Source: Pasteurellaceae bacterium Macca
Lineage (GTDB): Bacteria; Pseudomonadota; Gammaproteobacteria; Enterobacterales; Pasteurellaceae
NCBI GenBank assembly: GCA_023101485.1
Contig: LVZB01000001.1
Location: forward strand, 1,323,399-1,387,398
Length of the DNA: 64,000 bases
Direction: 5' to 3'
Within the stretch, counting starts at the first letter, position 1, and each line of letters begins with the position of its first letter. A program made the position numbers and the translations under genes. Of this stretch, positions 59,405 through 64,000 are shown piece after piece. The notes under the pieces are model-generated. The model did no database searches. It had not been told where the DNA came from and was given only the letters and a program-made list of their open reading frames with translations.

Positions 59405-60650
59405 TTTTCCGCCTTTGATAACTGATAAATCCAAGAGTGGCGATAAGTAAATAAACGCCATTCGCGGTTAAGTAAGCAAGACTCGCCCCCTCTGCCCCCC
59501 CTTGGGGAATAAAAAATGCCCCAAAGCCGATGAGCAACAAACATTGGCTAACCTCAGCAAGAAAATAGAGCTTCACTGCCGATTTTGCCACAATGAGGTA
59601 GCCAAAAACCCAAGCGAGGGCTTTACAAATATCCCCACAGAGTTGCCATAGAAAGAGCTTCTCCATCGGGAGAAAGGCTTCGGAATAGAGCAGAATAATC
59701 ACCCATTTCTTGACACTAAAAAGGATCAGGGTAAGGCAGAGCATGATTATCCCCACCATAATGAGCCATTTCACCACTTCCCGTTGAATCTGTCTTTTTT
59801 CGTGCATTTTTGCCAAGGTTGGCAACAAATAGAGTGAAAAGAGCAAGCTGATAAACTGTAAATAGGCATCTGAAATTCGGCTCATTCCCTGCCAAATGCC
59901 AACCTCTGCGATACCCTGCATCGTGCTTAATAGATCCCGTAAAATCAGATAACTGAGGGGCATTGTCAGGGCGGTAATTAGCACCATTAGGCTAAATTTC
60001 AGTAATTGACGGGCGAAAAAAGGGGAGAAATGGGAAAAAGAGAAAGGGGTATTTTGTCTGCGTTTTGCGATAACGATCGCCGGTAAAAAGCTAAATGCGG
60101 AGAAAAAGGCTAAACCAAATAATGCCCCCTGCCACGCCCACTGCCACACTGCCACGCCATAAACGAAAAAGCCAATCAGCACGCCGAGCACCACACTGAC
60201 GCCGTAGCCTTGGCTGTTGCGGTAGCCTTTTAAAATCGCAAGATGATATTGACTCCATGCGACACCAAATTGTGCCACGGCGGTGGCATAAATCACCCAT
60301 TCTAGCCCTTGGCGTTGGAATAACCATTCACTTAACGGTGTTGCAAAAGCCACTAAGCTTATCGCTAACAAGCAAGAAGCCCCAAAGATCAGGGATTTTG
60401 CGGTTGCCAGCAATAATGCGAGTTTTGCCGGAGAATGGGCATAGCGAGCGATATATTTGGTAATGCCGTTAAAAATCCCGAATCCAGAGAGGGTGGCGAG
60501 AACGGTCAGCATCGTCATAAAATTCGCACTGAGCCCAAGCCCTTCCCGCCCAAATTGTTCCGCGAGGATCTTCATCACCCCAAGCCCGATAAGCATTTTT
60601 ATGCCAACGGCAGCGACACTCCAAAGGGCATGACCGACAACGCGTTTCAT
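59397..60650 (-). CDS. wzxE: ECA lipid III flippase WzxE
   Basis: This 417-residue MATE/Wzx-type membrane protein has 12 predicted helices. WzxE-like stretches include GLGLSANFMTMLTVLATLSG, GIFNGITKYIARY, EVGIWQGMSRISDAYLQFIS and WQLCGDICKALAWVFGYLIVAK. It translocates the undecaprenyl-linked ECA trisaccharide across the inner membrane. It overlaps wecE by 4 nt and wecF by 8 nt, a tightly coupled operon. Confidence 0.93.
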   Translation of the reverse strand: MKRVVGHALWSVAAVGIKMLIGLGVMKILAEQFGREGLGLSANFMTMLTVLATLSGFGIFNGITKYIARYAHSPAKLALLLATAKSLIFGASCLLAISLVAFATPLSEWLFQRQGLEWVIYATAVAQFGVAWSQYHLAILKGYRNSQGYGVSVVLGVLIGFFVYGVAVWQWAWQGALFGLAFFSAFSFLPAIVIAKRRQNTPFSFSHFSPFFARQLLKFSLMVLITALTMPLSYLILRDLLSTMQGIAEVGIWQGMSRISDAYLQFISLLFSLYLLPTLAKMHEKRQIQREVVKWLIMVGIIMLCLTLILFSVKKWVIILLYSEAFLPMEKLFLWQLCGDICKALAWVFGYLIVAKSAVKLYFLAEVSQCLLLIGFGAFFIPQGGAEGASLAYLTANGVYLLIATLGFISYQRRKNG

Positions 60651-61786
60651 TGGGCAAAAAAATCCAGCACGGCTTGAATCACTCGATTTTGTGCCGAGTC
60701 GGTTAAGTTAAAGAAAAGAGGCAAACGCACGAAGGATTCACTCGCTTTGGTGGTCTGTTCATCTTCCCCTACAAAACGCCCAAAGGCTTGCCCCGCAGGG
60801 CTTGAATGAAGGGGAATATAGTGAAAGACCGCGAGAATCCCTCGTTTTCCTAAAAAGGCGATAAACTCACTCCGCCGGCTTAAATCAGCCAGTTTGATGC
60901 CAAAGAGATGCCCATTAGGCTGGCAATCTTTTGGCAGGGTTAAATAGCCGATCTTGCCTTGTGCCACAAGCGGGGCGAAGGCATCGTGATAACGTTGCCA
61001 CAAGGCTAAACGACGTTGATTGATTTCTTCTGCCGATTGAAGCTGTGCATAAAGATAGGCGGATTGTAATTCCGAGGGAAGAAAGCTCGAGCCTAGATCT
61101 CGCCAAGTGTATTTATCGACTTGTCCGCGGAAAAATTGGCTACGATTTGTGCCTTTTTCTCGCACAATTTCTGCCCGTTCAATCAAATAAGGGGCATTGA
61201 TTAACAACGCGCCCCCTTCGCCACCGGCGGTATAATTTTTAGTTTCGTGGAAACTGTAACACCCTAAATGCCCAATCGTACCTAAGGCACGCCCTTTGTA
61301 AAACGCATTCACACCTTGGGCGGCATCTTCGACGACCCACAGTTGGTAGCGTTCGGCTAATGCCATAATGGTATCCATTTCACAGGCAACACCGGCATAA
61401 TGCACCGGCACAATGGCTTTGGTTTTGGCGGTAATGGCTTGTTCTATTTTGCGTTCATCCATGTTGAACGTATCGGGACGAATATCCACAAAGACAATCT
61501 TTGCCCCCCGTAGCACAAAGGCATTTGCGGTGGAAACAAAGGTATAGCTTGGCATAATCACTTCATCGCCGGCTTGAATATCAAGCAAAATAGCCGCCAT
61601 TTCGAGGGCGGCGGTACAAGAGGGGGTTAATAAAGCCCGAGGGGTCGCAAAGTGCATTTCTAACCACTGCTCGCATAAACGCCCGAATTTGCCATCCCCA
61701 GAGAGCTTGCCCGTTGCCATGGCTTGTTGCAAGTAATTCAGCTCTGTGCCAAGCACGGGCGGTTGGTTGAAAGGAATTGTTATCAT
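60647..61786 (-). CDS. wecE: TDP-4-oxo-6-deoxy-D-glucose transaminase WecE (RffA)
   Basis: This ~379-residue PLP-dependent sugar aminotransferase makes TDP-Fuc4N. It is strongly WecE-like: TPSCTAALEMAAILLDIQAG, VIMPSYTFVSTANAFVLRGA, the PLP Lys in FHETKNYTAGGEGGALL and KGTNRSQFFRGQVDKYTWRD. The start is ATG 61786 (MITIPFNQPPVLGTELNYL), overlapping wecD by ATGA; the longer open frame to 61885 is not family-like. It acts just before WecD in Fuc4NAc synthesis. Confidence 0.94.
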   Translation of the reverse strand: MITIPFNQPPVLGTELNYLQQAMATGKLSGDGKFGRLCEQWLEMHFATPRALLTPSCTAALEMAAILLDIQAGDEVIMPSYTFVSTANAFVLRGAKIVFVDIRPDTFNMDERKIEQAITAKTKAIVPVHYAGVACEMDTIMALAERYQLWVVEDAAQGVNAFYKGRALGTIGHLGCYSFHETKNYTAGGEGGALLINAPYLIERAEIVREKGTNRSQFFRGQVDKYTWRDLGSSFLPSELQSAYLYAQLQSAEEINQRRLALWQRYHDAFAPLVAQGKIGYLTLPKDCQPNGHLFGIKLADLSRRSEFIAFLGKRGILAVFHYIPLHSSPAGQAFGRFVGEDEQTTKASESFVRLPLFFNLTDSAQNRVIQAVLDFFAQ

Positions 61787-62463
61787 CGGTAGAACCAGTA
61801 ATGAATGTGATGAATCTCTGCACCAAAGGATTGATACAGCCGAATCGCAAGCAAATTTTGCGTTTGTGTGGCGATATTCAGCCATTTTGCCCCTTGCGTC
61901 ACGCTATAATGTTGTGCCATCGCAAGCAACTCGCAGGCGATCCCTTTTCCCCGTTGGGTCGGCGAAACGGCTAATAAACCGAGGGTTGCTTCTTCATTTC
62001 TTACCCTCAAACTCACGCCCCCGACGATCTGCCCCGCGATTTTCTTCACCAAGCAGAGATCATCAAAACGCCCCAGCACGGCATTGCTAATCCATTGTTG
62101 GTAGAAGCGTTGATTTTCCCCTTGGGAAAACCACGGCGCACGCCAACGGCTGTGGGGAAATGCCCCACCAAATAAATCGCATAGTTCAGGGATTTCGGCT
62201 TCAATGGCACGATGACAAGCGGTCGTTTTTTTTGCACAATTTGTCAAGGGTAGGCGAAACAGCATTTCCCCTTCCACAAACTGAAACCCTTGGCGCTGAA
62301 TGTGATGTAACCATGGCTGGCGATGCGCCGGAATTTTCGCTTGCAAGAGATCAAACGCCTCTTCACAGGCGTCGCCTTTCGGGGAGGAAAAATCGACCCT
62401 GCCGATTTTCCGTTGGAAGAAATCACTCTCCCACGGGAGAAGATGTGTTGTGGTTTCTATCAT
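61783..62463 (-). CDS. wecD: TDP-fucosamine acetyltransferase WecD (RffC)
   Basis: This 226-residue GNAT-fold enzyme acetylates TDP-Fuc4N. WecD features include LPWESDFFQRKIGRVDF at the start, FQFVEGEMLFRLPL, RWRAPWFSQGENQRFYQQWI, and the acetyl-CoA loop SPTQRGKGIACELLAMAQ. I chose ATG 62463 (MIETTTHLLPWESDFF); it overlaps the end of the upstream GT8 frame by 41 nt. The frame is open to 62535 but that extension is not family-like. An uptake core lies inside the gene near 62216. Confidence 0.92.
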   Translation of the reverse strand: MIETTTHLLPWESDFFQRKIGRVDFSSPKGDACEEAFDLLQAKIPAHRQPWLHHIQRQGFQFVEGEMLFRLPLTNCAKKTTACHRAIEAEIPELCDLFGGAFPHSRWRAPWFSQGENQRFYQQWISNAVLGRFDDLCLVKKIAGQIVGGVSLRVRNEEATLGLLAVSPTQRGKGIACELLAMAQHYSVTQGAKWLNIATQTQNLLAIRLYQSFGAEIHHIHYWFYR

Positions 62464-62899
62464 TTTTATGCAACGCAAATTTTTCTCTGTCGGTCTTAAA
62501 ATAATCAAAATTAGCTTGGTAAATTTGTTGAGCAATAGATTTATAATAACCTACGGGTAAATTCATAATATCTTGCCAGTTTAAACTAGCATAAAAATCA
62601 TAGAGGTTTTTTGCGGGTAAAATATTTAACCCAATAGGCTGATTAAATTCATCTACATAAAATAGCATTTCTTCCTTTATTTCCGACCAAGGTTTAAGAA
62701 TATCCGAAAAATGTAAAATAGTAGGGTGAATAAAATTCACTTCGCCACGAATATAATTAGCAATATCTTGATAAATTAGCCTAACTTCATAGTTATAACG
62801 TTGGTCTAATAATAGGCAATTTTGCGCAAAGACATAATTTAAAATATCTTGATCGCCACACTTAATTTGATCAAAATATTGATGTGTTAATTGTAACAA
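62423..62899 (-). CDS. GT8 glycosyltransferase, C-terminal part (out of frame with its start)
   Basis: This frame continues upstream of the nominal ATG at 62899 into the pentanucleotide tract. It encodes YFNAGVLFIHAERWGKIQEY and then DQIKCGDQDILNYVFAQNC, the conserved NAGV and DQD-LN motifs of GT8 (LgtC-like) retaining sugar transferases. It has no start signals of its own and depends on the N-terminal frame. It ends inside the wecD 5' region. Removing one 5-bp unit joins the halves into about 334 residues. Confidence 0.88.
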   Translation of the reverse strand: MLQLTHQYFDQIKCGDQDILNYVFAQNCLLLDQRYNYEVRLIYQDIANYIRGEVNFIHPTILHFSDILKPWSEIKEEMLFYVDEFNQPIGLNILPAKNLYDFYASLNWQDIMNLPVGYYKSIAQQIYQANFDYFKTDREKFALHKNDRNHNTSSPVGE

Positions 62900-63006
62900 A
62901 TATTCTTGTATTTTTCCCCAACGCTCTGCATGAATAAAAAGTACACCCGCATTAAAATAATTGGGTTCTATTTTTCCAAAAAGTTGGCATTGAATAGGCG
63001 CTTTTA

Positions 63007-63432
63007 TTACTGCAATAGGATAATTCTGCTCTGTTCTGTTCTGTTCTGTTCTGTTCTGTTCTGTTCTGCATTATCAAGTAATTGAAATGGCTCGTAAAGA
63101 GTATCATTCACAATTAAATCACAATCTAAATAAAGCCAATGATTGCCATTACCATAGGGAAATAATTGTTCAATGTAATAACGAAAAAAAGAAGCGGAAG
63201 AGATATATCCAGCCCCCAAATACCCCGAAAATTCATCTTGATTTAATTGGGCTGAACGAATAGTGCTTCCTCGTTGGGCTAAATAACGATTAAGCCGTTC
63301 AAAATAGGCTAAATCCACATCATCTTTATGTAGCACAAAAATATCGAGATTTTCGTGATAACACATTAATGACTTTAACGTCGTTTCTAAATAGGGAAAA
63401 TAATTTTTATCAACGGCGAAAACAACATTCAC
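63007..63432 (-). CDS. GT8 glycosyltransferase, N-terminal part (phase-off)
   Basis: This frame begins MNVVFAVDKNYFPYLETTLK, the nucleotide-sugar-binding start of GT8 enzymes, and has the metal-binding DxD as DCD at residues 103-105 in HWLYLDCDLIVNDTL. After residue 121 it reads EQNRTEQNRTEQ from the repeat tract and stops at 63007-63009. It starts 12 nt after the wecC stop, so it belongs to the wec operon. It takes the place occupied by rffG/rffH in E. coli. Sugar donor and acceptor are not predictable; glucose or galactose is common in the family. Confidence 0.9.
   Translation of the reverse strand: MNVVFAVDKNYFPYLETTLKSLMCYHENLDIFVLHKDDVDLAYFERLNRYLAQRGSTIRSAQLNQDEFSGYLGAGYISSASFFRYYIEQLFPYGNGNHWLYLDCDLIVNDTLYEPFQLLDNAEQNRTEQNRTEQSRIILLQ
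63031..63065 (-). repeat. (CTGTT)7 / (AACAG)7 simple sequence repeat inside the GT8 gene
   Basis: Seven perfect 5-bp units are followed by a partial CTG. Because 5 is not a multiple of 3, each unit gained or lost changes frame. Seven units give a stop 8 codons after the tract; six or nine give a continuous GT8 frame; eight is also off. This is a typical contingency-locus arrangement in Pasteurellaceae. Confidence 0.95.
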
Positions 63433-63444
63433 TTCTCATTCCTC

Positions 63445-64000
63445 TTATTTATTCCACACCCCTCGGGTGTCAATAATCCAACGATTTTGCCTTTCAGGTT
63501 TAGGGGTTAATTTAAAGCATTGATGATCCACTAATAGCACCAAAATATCCGCTTGCTCAATACTTTGTTTGAGGGAAACCTGCTGGGCTTTTGTCGCTAA
63601 ACTGAGCGGTAAATGGGGAATATGGGGCTCGACAATCAGCAATTTACCCTGATGCCATCGGCTAAGTTGTTCTGCAATGGCAAGCGCTGGACTTTGGCGG
63701 AGATCATCGACATCCGCTTTAAAGGTAATGCCAAGGCACGCAATGGTAATTTCCGCCAAAGGCCTGCCGGTTTGAACGCAATCTGCCACGGCTTGTTTGA
63801 CCTTCTCAATCACCCATTGAGGCTTGTGGTCATTCACTTCCCGTGCCATGCGGATTAAACGAGCCTGTTCGGGGGCTTGGGCGACAATAAACCACGGATC
63901 TACCGCAATACAATGCCCGCCAACACCAGCGCCGGGTTGTAAAATATTGACCCGAGGGTGGCGATTGGCAAGGGCTATCAACTCCCACACATCAATATTT
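63445..64000 (-). CDS. wecC: UDP-N-acetyl-D-mannosaminuronate dehydrogenase WecC, C-terminal part
   Basis: About 184 C-terminal residues are present; the gene continues past the right edge. Matches to WecC are strong: LANRHPRVNILQPGAGVGGH with CIAVDPWFIVAQ, REVNDHKPQWVIEKVKQAV, GITFKADVDDLRQSPALAIA and VLVDHQCFKL. WecC oxidises UDP-ManNAc to UDP-ManNAcA for ECA. It is the upstream gene of the operon segment seen here, 12 nt before the GT8 gene. Confidence 0.94.
   Translation of the reverse strand, partial: NIDVWELIALANRHPRVNILQPGAGVGGHCIAVDPWFIVAQAPEQARLIRMAREVNDHKPQWVIEKVKQAVADCVQTGRPLAEITIACLGITFKADVDDLRQSPALAIAEQLSRWHQGKLLIVEPHIPHLPLSLATKAQQVSLKQSIEQADILVLLVDHQCFKLTPKPERQNRWIIDTRGVWNK

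Overview
The window is a chromosomal segment from a Pasteurellaceae bacterium. Gene content and order (mraZ-rsmH, fadR/nhaB-dsbB, bcr-rsuA, ypjD-corB) are typical of Haemophilus/Actinobacillus relatives. About twenty copies of ACAAGCGGTC, the core of the Apl-type DNA uptake signal (Actinobacillus pleuropneumoniae, Mannheimia, Glaesserella, H. ducreyi clade), are scattered through it, so the organism is probably naturally competent. Genus and species cannot be fixed from this window alone.

Layout. 1-0.8 kb: start of the dcw cell-wall cluster. 0.9-6.2 kb: fadR, nhaB-dsbB, a 55-residue cysteine protein and malQ. 6.2-7.4 kb: an AT-rich unrecognised gene between 33-bp direct repeats that contain uptake signals. 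7.4-20.2 kb: recR, an IS1016-like element, ybaB, ilvD, engB, pepN, bcr-rsuA, a marC family gene, an oppA-like lipoprotein and mrp. 20.2-32.1 kb: an AT-rich leader and a two-partner secretion locus encoding an FhaC/LspB-type transporter and a giant FhaB/LspA-type exoprotein. 32.1-39.2 kb: add, typA, pyrG, a small exported protein and dcuB. 39.2-40 kb: a second IS copy inserted at the 3' end of gltX. 41.5-42.0 kb: four identical tRNA-Val genes. 42.2-58.3 kb: satP, potD, an orphan antitoxin, ubiD, znuA, ilvGM (ilvG frameshifted), fxsA, a Tat-exported agmatine/peptidylarginine deiminase, corB-ypjD, udp, xerC, two tandem DUF805 genes (one frameshifted) and prfC. 58.3-64 kb: an enterobacterial-common-antigen-like operon wecC-GT8-wecD-wecE-wzxE-wecF on the minus strand.

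The most striking biology is two candidate phase-variable surface systems. (1) The exoprotein gene is split at a run of eight G. One extra G would join a 2172-residue adhesin part to a C-terminal module carrying four EPIYA motifs, eleven ESDYAEIPA repeats, several SH3-ligand-like PxxP motifs and a C-terminal YopT-like cysteine protease with an apparent Cys/His/Asp triad. The slippery tract lies exactly between adhesin and effector, so switching would add or remove the host-signalling tail without losing the adhesin. (2) A GT8 glycosyltransferase in the ECA-like operon contains seven CTGTT (AACAG) units that put it out of frame; six or nine units would restore a protein of about 334 residues.

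Two further frameshifts (ilvG and a DUF805 gene) have no long repeat, so either natural decay or sequencing indels could explain them. The same caution applies to the poly-G tract until raw reads are examined.
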